In this document: one piece after another, positions 51,391-61,816 of the stretch
Layout: every line of letters begins with the position of its first letter
How positions within the stretch are numbered: position 1 is the first letter of the stretch
Position numbers and translations under genes: made by a program
Notes under the pieces: model-generated
The model's input: the letters and a program-made list of their open reading frames with translations, nothing else
The model's database searches: none
What the model was told of the DNA's origin: nothing
NCBI GenBank assembly: GCA_002794735.1
Contig: NBAZ01000007.1
Location: forward strand, 62,001 to 126,000
DNA from: Pyrrhoderma lamaoense
Lineage: Eukaryota; Basidiomycota; Agaricomycetes; Hymenochaetales; Hymenochaetaceae
Reading direction: 5' to 3'
Length of the DNA stretch: 64,000 bases

Positions 51391-52646
51391 CTAGTCTTTG
51401 CGCAGAGGTACTGGCTGAGGTCTTGATAAGGCGTCAGAGGGCGAAGGTCCATGGTCAACATCTTTATATGATGGAGGGGAAACAGTTACAGATCCGGATC
51501 CTCCTTCATCGTTTACTGTAATTGCACTTAATTGTGCGTTATCCTCAGGTCTTGGGGTGTTCTGTATGTGTGCAGATCCTATCATATTAAAACTTAACGC
51601 TCTAGATTGATTGTTATTCAAGTTAGAATCTGGTTGATTTGTTGAAGACATATTTTTAGATGGGCCTGTGCCTCCAGATGTAATGAAGTATGGGCGCGCT
51701 TCAGCCTCTGACATGTGAATATCGTGATTAGAACGAGGGCTGTTGCTACTTTCAGAATCCGCGAGATTGTAGTGATCATCGGTATCATTCTTGCGTTGCC
51801 AACGTCTATACAAGAAGGCGATTATCACCGCAAGAACAATCACAACTGCGATGATTGGCCCAACAATTATTCCAATACGAGTACTTGATGAACTCGCAGA
51901 CCCACAGAGCTTGTCGCAGCAGCAGGACTCACACCAGAAGTCGCAGAAATATTCTCAGAAGAACCATCATCAGTTCTGTATTCTTAGTTAGAATACATAT
52001 AAGAAAGATATGTAACTGAAGGAACTCACGTATATATGACAGAATCGAGTAGAACAAGTGCCTTTTGGCCAGAATGGCCAGCCTCGATTTTCAGTGTATG
52101 TAACGAATTGTTGAGCCCCTCTTTGGAGAAGACCGTCTGATTAAAATAATATTTAGGATCCCCATCAGGAGCTTTTTGAAAGACCCCTCGATATTATTAT
52201 CAAGAAAAAACGTATAGTCGCTGTTTCCGTCTGGATATGTTCCATTTGCATCCTCTATTGAACCCGTAATGATCACGTTGACATAGACAGCAACACCTAC
52301 ACTTTCAAGTTTAGTGGGCCATCATAGTTCTTTCTATTAGGAACTCGCCTACGAAGGGTACGAATGCTTGGATTATTTGACCAGATATATTTTTCGTAGA
52401 TGTTCCAGGAGGATAATAAGTCGCATCCATCCATGTTCCCATCCATGCATCACTGGCTGGTGTCACTTTTGCTGAACATGCTGAGCATGTTTGTCCTCCT
52501 TTCCATGCATCGGGTGGATTATAGTTTATCTGCAAGCCATTTGTAGGGTCCCCAATTTGATCGTCGATAGTAACATTGGACAATGCAGCATAAGAAGAGG
52601 GGAATAAGAGGATTGATGAGAATACCAAGATTTGCACAATGATCAT
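51391..52646 (-). CDS. Array copy 7: membrane protein with PPSY tail (frame disrupted)
   Basis: Exons are 52349-52646, 52030-52296 and 51391-51975. The ectodomain start is NVTIDDQIGDPTNGL with CSACSAKV. Exon 2 contains a five-codon insertion (EDANGTYPDG region) shared with copy 10. It lacks one base at about 52188-52192, so FKKLLMG replaces the expected VFQKAPDG. Exon 3 lacks one C at 51901-51903, where the nearly identical copy 10 has cccc. With both added, 383 residues. The tail ends SPPSYKDV and PVPLRKD. Intron 1 has a GC donor. Confidence 0.75.
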
Positions 52647-53344
52647 ACTAAGTTATTGTAGGTCAGAGGGATGGGTAGACGAAAGTCACTACCCTTCATA
52701 CATTTAAGAATTATTTGTATTAGCTGATCAAGAGAAGTAGGGAAGCGCTGGCTGTCTGATGTGGTTACGTTGCACCGTGTTATGGTATCCATTACTAGGC
52801 TATGTGCCGATAATGAAAGAGAAAGATGAAAAGCTACATTAACGCAAGGTTTCGACCAGTCAAATCCAACATTTACATCTCTCTTTCCGCTGTATCAAGT
52901 TATTGAAGCCCTATGATCTGTCGAGTTTCTTGATGAACGTGCTTGAGATTCGGGTTACTTTTCCCAGATTAGGAGGAATCTCTGCATATATAGTGTCGAT
53001 AATTCAGTCATCATGTAATTGAGAGCATTAGTATTGATGAATAGGGTACTTTTACCGGTAAATTAGGCTATTTTGGGGGTATAAATTACAAGATGTATCA
53101 TTGAGATTACAAATAAATCCTTCACAAATAAATCCTGAGATATAATGCAACAGCAAATAACTGAATGGAATAAACGCGGAAATAAACACGAGATAAAAAG
53201 ATCATCTAGGAATGATCCTCTGATGATGGAATGAGTACGTTACAAATTGTTTAAGGTTTAAATAAAGGAACATATGCAAGATACTGGAGGGATATATGAT
53301 GGTGGATAAAAGGTCCAGATGAAACGAAAGTGAAAAGGAAGGAG

Positions 53345-54635
53345 CTAATTTTTAGACCGAGGTACAGGTAGAGGTCTTGATGAAGAATTAGAGGTAGGGA
53401 GAGAAGATATCTGAGCAACATCATTATATGCTGGAGGTGAAACAATCTCGGGTCCAGAAACGATTTCATCAAGTTCAGTTATTGCCTGCATTTGTGCAGT
53501 AGTTCTAGGTTTGTTCTGAGTGTATGAAGAACTTGACATTTCAGATATTGGAGTCCTTGTCTGATTGTTACTTAAATTAGGATATGGTGGGTCTATTGAG
53601 TTGTAAGACGTTTGGTGTGACGTTTGGTGTGATAGTACAGTTGGGAGGTATGCTGAAGACATATTTCCGAGTGATCCTGTAGCTCCAGAAGTAATGGAGT
53701 ATGGGTGTACTTCAGCCTCGAATATATGATCATCGTGATTAGAGCAATTACCGCTTTCAGATCCTGTATGATTGTGATGATCATACTTACCATTCTTGCG
53801 TTGTCTATGACTATACAAGAAGGCGAGAAGTACTCCGAGAACGACCACAGCTGCGACGATTGGTCCAACAATAGATCCAATAGGAGTACTCGATGAATTT
53901 GTTGAAATAATGGAGGTTGCTGTGGCAGAAGAACTCACATCAGAGGTCGTCGAGTTGCTCTCAGAAGAACTATCATCAGCTCTAGATCCTTGATTAGAGC
54001 TCACATGTAGAAGAAGACGGGGTGAGAAAACGTACGTATATATGACAGAGTCAAGTAAAACAAGCGCTTTCTGGCCCAAATGTCCCGCTTCTATTCGTAG
54101 TGAATGTAATGCATTGTCAAGCCCATCCCTAGAGAAGACGGTCTGATTGAAGTGATATGTGGAATCGCCGTTGGGAGATTTTTGAAAGACATCCTCGATA
54201 TTATTATCAAGATAAAATGTATAATCCGTGTTTCCATCCGGGCTAGACTCTGTTCCAGTGAGGATCACATTGACATAGACAGCAACGCCTGAAACCTTTG
54301 TTTAGTGCTCAGTCATAGGGTTTCCGAGAAGTACTCGCCTGTGAAAGATAAAGATGCTTGGATTATTTGTCCGGGTACATTGTTCGTACCAGTTCCAGAA
54401 GGATTAAAACTCGCATCCATCCATGTCCCCATCCACGCATCACTTGCTGGTGTTACTTTTGCTGTACAATCTGCGCATGTTTGTCCTATCTGCCATGCAG
54501 AGGGTGGATTATATACTATTTGCAAACCATTCGTAGGATCTCCGTTTTGGTCGTCAATGGTGATATTAGACAATGCAGCAAAGGAAGAGGGGGTAAGAGG
54601 ATTATTAAGAAAATAAGTAGTCGCACAGCGATCAT
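53345..54635 (-). CDS. Array copy 8: membrane protein with PPAY tail (one break in signal peptide)
   Basis: Exons are 54339-54635, 54036-54288 and 53345-53981. The signal peptide begins MIAVRLLIFLIIL. One base is missing in the C run near 54592, so the open frame starts only at NITIDDQNGD. Exons 2 and 3 are intact. With the base added, 395 residues. Intron 2 (53982-54035) is 54 nt and has no in-frame stop, so retention would still give a full-length protein with 18 extra residues. The tail has SPPAYNDV and ends PVPRSKN. Intron 1 has a GC donor. Confidence 0.8.
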
Positions 54636-54829
54636 AGTTTTGTTGAACAGAGGGTTAGATGGCCAAAGGTCACCCCTCATACACTGGAATAGCCTTTGTG
54701 TGGACTATTTGGAGATCTCCGTAAAAGCGCTGGCTATCTACGTCATTTATAAATATGATGACACTGCATCTGATCATGATATCTATCGTTTGAAGGAGTG
54801 TTGGAAAAAGGAAGAAGAAAAGCCACATG

Positions 54830-55170
54830 GGATAGATCCTACTTCCTGATATTGGACACAGTAATCCTAATTACAAGGGTTTTTCTCTCGAGGAAATCGA
54901 CAGTTCATAGGATCTCAATAATCTGTTATACAAAAACATTAGAGCCTTAGTGCATAATACTGTTTGATGGGTGGATGATTTGGTCACTATGTAAAATGAT
55001 ACGTTTGACCATCAACAACACCTTTAATGATGAAAATCTTGTAGTCACTGATGAGGCATGGACAGAATATCGTGATCGTATACTAGATTATTAATACTGC
55101 AACTGTGAAAGCATGATTTATGCAAGGTTTCACTATGATCACGTATACATCAAAGATTACTCAGCAGCAC
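54830..55170. repeat. Duplicated spacer block (partner at 58190-58535)
   Basis: This block is nearly identical to the one about 3.36 kb to the right. Both share cctgatattggacacagtaa, ctctcgaggaaatcgacag and gaggcatggacagaatatcg with few differences. It marks a recent two-gene segmental duplication inside the array. Confidence 0.85.
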
Positions 55171-55179
55171 TGACAAGAC

Positions 55180-56126
55180 CTATAGTAAATCAGGGAGTAG
55201 GTACTTCCGTAACAGATTCCTCGGAGAATGTCCATAATGAACATCATCATATGCTGGAGGAGAAAGGATCTCTGATCCAGAAACACTTTCATCGAGCTCC
55301 GTTATTGACCGCATTTGTGTAGTAATCCCAGGTCTAGGGAAATTCTGTGTATATGGAGAACCTATCGTATCAGAGCTCAACGGTCTTGATTGATCACTTT
55401 TCAAGTTTGAGCTTAGTCGCTTTGGAGAGTTACGAAAGGTTTGGTGTGAAGTTTGGGGTGATAACATAGTTGAAGGATATAATGAAGACATGTTGCCAGA
55501 TGATCCTGTAGCCCCGAGAATGACTACAATTGCGACGACTGGTCCGACGATAGCTCCAACAGGGATATTTGATGAACTTGCGGACTCAAGAGAGGTTTCT
55601 GTTGCAGAAGAACTCGCACCAGAAGTTGTAGAGAAAGTCTCAAAGGAACTGTCATCGATTCTACATCCTTAATTAGAACAAACTCACGAATGAAGATTGA
55701 TTATAGAATCTCACGTATATATGACAGAATCAAGTAAAACAAGCGCTTTCTTCCCTGAGTGACCCGCTTCTATTGTCAGTGTATGTAATGTATTGTCAAG
55801 CCCATCTCTGGAGAAGACGGTCTGATTGAAATGATATGTAGAATCGCCGTTTGGAGATTTTTGAAAGACATCCTCGATATTATTATCGAGATTATATGTA
55901 TAGTCTGTATAATACAGACTATACATGCATCACTGGCTGGTGTCACTTTAGCTGAACATGCTGAGTATGTTTGTCCTCCTTTTCATGAATCGGGTGGATT
56001 ATAGTTTATTTGCAAGCCATTTGTAGGATCCCCAATTTGATCATCGATAGTAACATTGGACAATGCAGCATAAGAAAAGGGGAATAAGAGAATTGTTGAG
56101 AATATCAGGGTTCGTACAATGATCAT
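55180..56126 (-). pseudogene. Array copy 9: chimeric, internally deleted pseudogene
   Basis: The 5' part (start codon 56124-56126) resembles copy 7: NVTIDDQIGD and CSAKVTPASDA can still be read, with frame damage. It stops abruptly at about 55926. The second half of exon 1, intron 1 and the first third of exon 2 are missing, and a 31 bp palindrome sits at the join. The remaining exon 2 (55715-55910) and exon 3 (to 55660) match copy 11. In exon 3, the end of the membrane helix and the juxtamembrane region are deleted: VVILGATGSSGNMSS, where copy 11 has about 45 more residues. The PPAYDDV motif is kept but the last residues are replaced by flank sequence. A functional product is unlikely. Confidence 0.8.
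55896..55926. repeat. 31 bp near-perfect palindrome at a deletion junction
   Basis: Two 15-base arms (55896-55910 and 55912-55926) are exact reverse complements around one central base. It lies where exon 2 and exon 1 sequences of copy 9 are abruptly joined. No other copy has it. Confidence 0.9.
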
Positions 56127-56739
56127 ACTTAGCTATTGTAGGTCAGAGGGATGGATAGACACCACCCTCGTACATTTAATGTTCCTTTCTATAAGCTGAT
56201 CAAGAAAACTGGGAGAGCGCTGGCCGTCTGATGTGGTAACGTTGCACCATGTTATGGTATCCATTGCTAGGCTTTGTGCCGATGATAGGGAAAGAAGAAA
56301 AGCTACATTAACGCGAGGTTTCGTCCAGCCATAACCAACAATCACATCTTTCTTCTCGCTGTATCAATTTATTGGAGCACATCCTTGAGATTCGGGTTGA
56401 TATACTCCAGATCAGGTTTGACCTTTGCATATGCAGTGAACAATGTTTTAGTCATAATGTAATATAAGACTACTGATAGGTGAGGTACTTTGAACAGGAG
56501 ATTAGACACTTTTAAGTATGCATTATAAGACGCTTCAGTGTAATTACAGACAGAACTATTCTAGTATTAAATCCTGAGTCACTATACAATAGTTATTCTT
56601 GAATGGGACAAACACAGAAGATAGATCGTTGAAGGTAAATTCTAAAGAACATATGCAAGACACTGAAGGACGGTTTGCACCCTACAATACACGGAAAAGT
56701 AGATCTACGATCCAAGTATAAATAAAGGAAGAAGTGGAG

Positions 56740-57991
56740 CTAATTTTTGAAGCGAGGTATAGGTAGAGGTCTCGGTGAGGCATTAGTGGCGGAAGGCACA
56801 TGATCAACATCATTATATGATGGAGGAGAAACAGTTTCAGATCTAGAAGCATCTTCATCACTTCCTGTGATTGCTCTCAATAGTCTAGTAGTCTCGTGTC
56901 TAGGGCTGTTTTGAGTGTGAGCAGAGAACATTATATTAGAGTTTAACGTCCTTAACTGATTGTTATCAAAGCTAGATTCTGGTTGGTTCATTGAAGACAA
57001 ATTTCCAGATGAGCGTGTGCCACCAGATGTAATAAAATATGGGCGCGATTCAGCCTCTGACATGTAGGTATCGTGAGCAGCATGAGGGTGATTGCCACTT
57101 CTAGGTTCCGCGAAATTGTAGTGATTATCAGTACCATTCTTGCGTTGCCAACGTCTATACAAGAAGGCGATTATCACCGCAAGAACAAACACAACTGCGA
57201 TGATTGGCCCAACAATTATTCCAATACGAGTACTTGATGAACTCGCAGACCCCACAGAGCTTGTCGCAGCAGCAGGACTCACACCAGAAGTCGCAGAAAT
57301 ATTCTCAGAAGAACCATCATCAGTTCTGTATTCTTAGTTAGAATACATATAAGAAAGATATGTAACCGAAGGAACTCACGTATATATGACAGAATCAAGC
57401 AGAACAAGTGCCTTTTGGCCAGAATGGCCAGCCTCGATTTTCAGTGTATGTAGCGAATTGTTGAGCCCCTCCTTGGAGAAGACAGTTTGGTTGAAAAGAT
57501 ATGTTGGATCGCCGTCAGGAGCTTTTTGAAAGACATCTTCGATAATATCATCGACAAAGAATGTGTAATCACTGTTTCCGTCTGGAATTGTTCCGTTTGC
57601 ATTAGTTATTGAGCCCGTAAGAATTACGTTGACATAGACAGCAACGCCTAGATTGTCAAGTTTAGTGGTTATCGTAGGGCTTTCTGTTAGATACTCGCCT
57701 ACGAAGGGTACGGATGCTTGTATTATTTGTCCGCTATATCTTTCGTAGTTGTTCCAGAAGGGTAGTAAGTTGCATCCATCCATGTCCCATCCACGCGTCA
57801 CTAGCTGGTGTTACCCTTGCTGAACAGTCTGTACATGTCTGCCTTCCTTCCACGCATCGGGTGGATTATAGTTTATTTTCAAGCCATTCGTAGGATCTCC
57901 ATTTTGGTCGTCAATGGTGATGTTAGACAATGCAGCAAAGGAAGAGGGAGTAAGAGGTTATTAAGAATGTCAGTAGTCGCACAACGTTCAT
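56740..57991 (-). CDS. Array copy 10: membrane protein with PPSY tail (exon 1 frame heavily disrupted)
   Basis: Exons are 57699-57991, 57380-57647 and 56740-57325. Exons 2 and 3 are intact and very close to copy 7, including the five-codon insertion (TNANGTIPDG). Exon 1 is 293 nt instead of the constant 298. Five one-base losses can be located in the signal peptide, before CTDCSARV, at ATGGGACATGG (57780-57790) and near the SGQIIQA block. With them restored, 383 residues. The tail has SPPSYNDV and ends PLPIPRFKN. Intron 1 has a GC donor. Whether the five losses are real or errors decides if this copy is alive. Confidence 0.7.
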
Positions 57992-58189
57992 ACCTAGATA
58001 TTGTTGAACAGAGGGATAGATGGACAAAGGTCGCCCGCATACACCGGAGGTACTTTTGTATGTGTTATTTGGAGATCACCGGGAACGCGCTGGCTGTCTA
58101 CTATTTTTTTTATAAATGATATCACTGCATCGTACCATGATACATATTGCTGAAGAATGCTAAAAATTGAGAAAGAAGAAAAGCCACAT

Positions 58190-58535
58190 GGATAGATCCT
58201 ACTTCCTGATATTGGACACAGTAATCCTAATTACAAGGGTTTTTCTCTCGAGGAAATCGACAGTTCATAGGATCTCAATAATCTGTTATACAAAAACATT
58301 AGAGCCCTTAGTGCATAATACTGTTTGATGGGTGAATGATTTGGTCATTATGTAATATGATACGTTTGACCATCAATAGCACTTCTAAAGATGAAGATCT
58401 CGTGATCACTGATGAGGCATGGACAGAATATCGTGATCGTATACTGGGTTATTTATACTACAGCTTTGAAAGTATGCACTATGCAAGGCTTCGCTGTGAT
58501 CACGAATGCAACCTTAGATTACTCAGCAGTACCTG
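58190..58535. repeat. Duplicated spacer block (partner at 54830-55170)
   Basis: Second copy of the spacer block described at 54830-55170, lying between copies 10 and 11. Confidence 0.85.
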
Positions 58536-58792
58536 TATACCTATAGTAAACCAAGGTTTAGGTAAATCCTTAACAAAATCCTAGGATATCATTAAAGGGT
58601 ATATATTTTAGTGAAATAAACCCATGCAAAAATATAAAGCTGCTTTGACCATGATCCTCTAATAATGAAACGAGTATGTACGAGTTGTGGAAGGTGAGAA
58701 TATAAAGTCATATGCAAGGAAACGAATGATTTCTCTCTTACAATACACAAGGGAGAAAAAGATAAACGGATTGGTAAGAAAGTGAAGGGGAG

Positions 58793-60072
58793 CTAGTTTT
58801 TAAAACGAGGTACAGGCAGGGGCCGTGATGAGAAATTAGAGAAAGGAGAAGGTCCATAATCAACATCATCATATGCTGGAGGAGAAAGGACCTCTGATCC
58901 GGAAACACTTTCATCAAGTTCCGTTATTGACCGCATTTGTGCAGTAATCCCAGGTCTAGGGAAATTTTGTGCATATGGAGAACCTGTCGTATCAGAGCTC
59001 AACGGTCTTGATTGATTACTATTCAAGTTAGAGCTTAGTTGATTTGTTTGGTGTGAAGTTTGGGGTGATAACACAGTTGAAGGATATAATGAAGACATGT
59101 TGCCAGATGATCCTGTAGCCTCGGAGGCAATGGAGTATGGCCGCACTACAGCTTCAGACATATGGTTACCGTGAATAGGGCAATTACCACTTTCAAATCC
59201 CGAATGATTATAGTGATTATTGGCATTGTTCTTGTGTTGTCGACGCCTGTACAATAAGGCAAGAATGACCCCGAGAATGACTACAACTGCGACGACTGGT
59301 CCGACGATAGCTCCAACAGGGATATTTGATGAACCTGAGGACTCAACAGAGGTTTCTGTGGCAGAAGAACTCGCACCAGAAGTTGTAGAGAAACTCTCAG
59401 AGGAACTGTCATCGATTCTACATCCTTAATTAGAAGAAACTCACGAATGAAGATTGATTATAGAATCTCACGTATATATGACAGAATCAAGTAAAACCAG
59501 CGCTTTCTTCCCTGAATGACCCGCTTCTATTGTCAGTGTATGTAATGTATTGTCAAGCCCATCTCTGGAGAAGACGGTCTGATTGAAGTGATATGTGGAA
59601 TCGCCGTTGGGAGATTTTTGAAAGACATCCTCGATATTATTATCGAGATAAAATGTATAGTCCGTATTTCCATCTGGGCTAGACTCTGTGCCTATGAGGA
59701 TCACGTTGACATAAACAGCAACACCTAGATTGACTAAATCAATAGGCCATCGTGGGGTCTCTGCTAAGTACTCGCCTACGAAGGAAACTGATGCTTGGAT
59801 TATTTGACCAGCTACACTGCTCGTACTTGTCCCAGCAGGGTTAAAACTCGAGTCCATCCATGTCCCCATCCACGCATCACTGGCTGGTGTTACTTTTGCT
59901 GTACAGTCTGTGCATGTTTGTCCTACCTGCCATGCAGCGGATGGTTATAGTTTATTTTCAAGCCATTTGTAGGATCTCCATCTTGGTCATCGATAGTAAC
60001 ATTAGACAAGGCAGCAAAGGAAGAGGGCAACAAGAGAACGAGTATTAATATAAGTAGTCGCACAGCGATCAT
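58793..60072 (-). CDS. Array copy 11: membrane protein with PPAY tail (one break in exon 1)
   Basis: Exons are 59776-60072, 59472-59724 and 58793-59417. The signal peptide is MIAVRLLILILVLLLPSSFA, then NVTIDDQDGDPTNGL. One base is missing near 59940 (YN-HPL instead of YNPSAAW). Exons 2 and 3 are intact. The corrected length is 391 residues. The membrane helix is AIVGPVVAVVVILGVILALLY, followed by RRRQHKNN. The tail has TELDESVSGSE and SPPAYDDV and ends PVPRFKN. Intron 1 has a GC donor. It is the closest relative of the 3' part of copy 9. Confidence 0.8.
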
Positions 60073-60923
60073 ACTTAATTGTTGTTGGACAGAGGAATAG
60101 ATGGATAGTGATCACCCCCCGTATAACAGAAGAACTTTTACATGTGCTGATTGGAGGACAAGAATGGAGGGGACCGGGAAAAGGCAATCTACTTGGCACG
60201 AGATGCAGTGATACAGCACCCGTATCATGATGCCTATTGCTGGGCGGAGTGCTGAGAAAAAAAAAAGAGAGAAAAAAGAGGAAACAAATTGGCCTAGTCT
60301 GACTTCCTAATTAGAACACGGTAACTCGAATCTCAAGAATTGTTCAACCGAGGAATCCGACAAAGAGCAACCGTTAGATGTTCCCTGAGCCCCAGATTAT
60401 CCATACAAAAACGGCCGCAAAATTATAAGCCACTCCTTCGCTTAGCATCATAAAATCTTGATCGCCGGAAACCCTTCAAGTTCGTCACGGCAGAACGCTT
60501 TACTTGAATCCAGGCGCTGCATCGAGCATCAGTTTCAGTTAATCAGAGATTGTTGTCCTGTATACATAGGTACGTTCGAGTTTCGGATTTGTTAATGAAT
60601 CTTTACTCCCGCCTGTACCGTAAACCCACGAGTTGGGGTCCACTGCTTTAATCGTAGTGAGTCTCGTGACATAATCATCCCTTACATCAATTTCCCACAT
60701 GAAGAGAAAACATGGATCAGAAAAAGATATGGTCTAAGTCTACAGATAAATATCTACTCTTGATATTCACCAACATGTGCTTACCATCAATTTCGTCATA
60801 TACATCAGGAGAAGAACCCTTAGCTTCCGTCTATGGCTTCACTCCAAATTCCGGAATGTCCTCATTGAGATAATCTTGCGGATGCCCGCATCAGGCTTGA
60901 ACAATCTTGAGGCCGAGACATTC
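60073..60923. other. Spacer right of the array
   Basis: The first 200 bp are the array-type 5' flank of copy 11. The remainder up to the MITE-like element shows no credible gene. Confidence 0.5.
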
Positions 60924-61234
60924 TAGGACCCCCCGATGATACTGGTAGATCCCTTGGTAGATCGGGTACAAATTTTGGGTACAAAATGGGCCCAAAACCC
61001 CAAAAAATCCCGGGTTCAGATGGGTACAAAATGGGCCAATTGAAAAAAATTTATCTTACAAATACTCCATATATGGTACAAACTGGAAGCCTGCGATGGC
61101 TTGGGTACATCTTAAAGGTCCCATCAGTCCCATCGGGTACTATTGGATACATATTTTGCTTTTGAGCGGATACAAAATCGGCCAAAATCCATGTTTTTGG
61201 GTCCAGGCATCTATCAGTATTATCGGGGGTCTGG
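60924..61234. mobile_element. MITE-like element with terminal inverted repeats and internal GGGTACAAA-type subrepeats
   Basis: The left end (taggaccccccgatgatact...) and the reverse complement of the right end (ccagacccccgataatact...) match over about 27 bases with few differences. The sequence CATTC directly flanks both sides (60919-60923 and 61235-61239), as a target-site duplication would. Inside, variants of gggtacaaaatgggcc recur (60964, 60978, 61022, 61075, 61169). The 311 bp length, lack of coding capacity, inverted ends and flanking repeat fit a non-autonomous DNA transposon; no superfamily is assigned. Confidence 0.6.
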
Positions 61235-61239
61235 CATTC

Positions 61240-61816
61240 GAGGGTACTCCTGAATTCGGAAGCCAAGAGTTTAGAGTTTTACAGACTGAACAAAGGCATT
61301 GTAAAAAACTATGGGACTACGGACTAAATTTGACGAGATACCTATGCTACTACGAAAGTTTCTTGTTATCAGAACAAGATGCAGTTTGAAGACCGGTACA
61401 AAGAAGTAATCACGGAGTTGAATTATTCTGTCTGCCGCGCAGGCTTGCACACTCCGGCGGTAACTCATACAATGAGGTTGTAATTTGGGGTAAAATTTGG
61501 TGATCTCCCAGGTGGATCCTTGTTGACTACTTGCGGAGATGGACTAGAAAATTGAAATCCCTGAAGATAGAAGAACTGGATTCAGGTGCTTTATCTTTTA
61601 GGAACGATCTTAAGTTTTCCCCTCTAGCACTTAGACCGGAACAATCAAATAAGCTGGGGGTTTTGTAAACAAACAGTAACCACATAGCAAAAATACGATC
61701 TCCGGAAGTAAAATCCTGTAGTAGATTTAGTAGGTAGTATTCATGATAATCAAGTCCAAAGTAGGGAAGAGAACACAGAAAACCCAGGTAAAATGTTTAC
61801 TACAGACAAAAACTGA
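61240..61816. other. Spacer between the MITE-like element and array-type gene 12
   Basis: No gene recognised. It contains the 3' flank of the minus-strand gene ending at 61817. Confidence 0.5.

Larger units (their letters stand above)
38400..60240 (-). repeat. Tandem array of eleven paralogous membrane-protein units, period 1.5-2.25 kb
   Basis: Whole units, coding part plus flanks, are repeated in the same orientation. Start codons lie at 39794, 42027, 44280, 46523, 48564, 50694, 52646, 54635, 56126 (remnant), 57991 and 60072; a divergent twelfth gene starts at 62777. Each spacer of 0.6-1.3 kb carries recognisable duplicated 5' flank (a box like gcgctggctgtct about 90-120 bp upstream of the start) and 3' flank (cagcagcgctgacaata and variants). 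The spacers are 39795-41081, 42028-43055, 44281-45246, 46524-47280, 48565-49400, 50695-51390, 52647-53344, 54636-55179, 56127-56739 and 57992-58792. Apart from these conserved flanks, the tRNA-like sequence and the duplicated blocks listed separately, I saw nothing coding in them. Confidence 0.9.

Noticed and set aside
38400..60240. CRISPR-like or bacterial repeat array
   Set aside because: Units are kilobase-sized, intron-containing eukaryotic genes; no short direct repeats with regular spacers.
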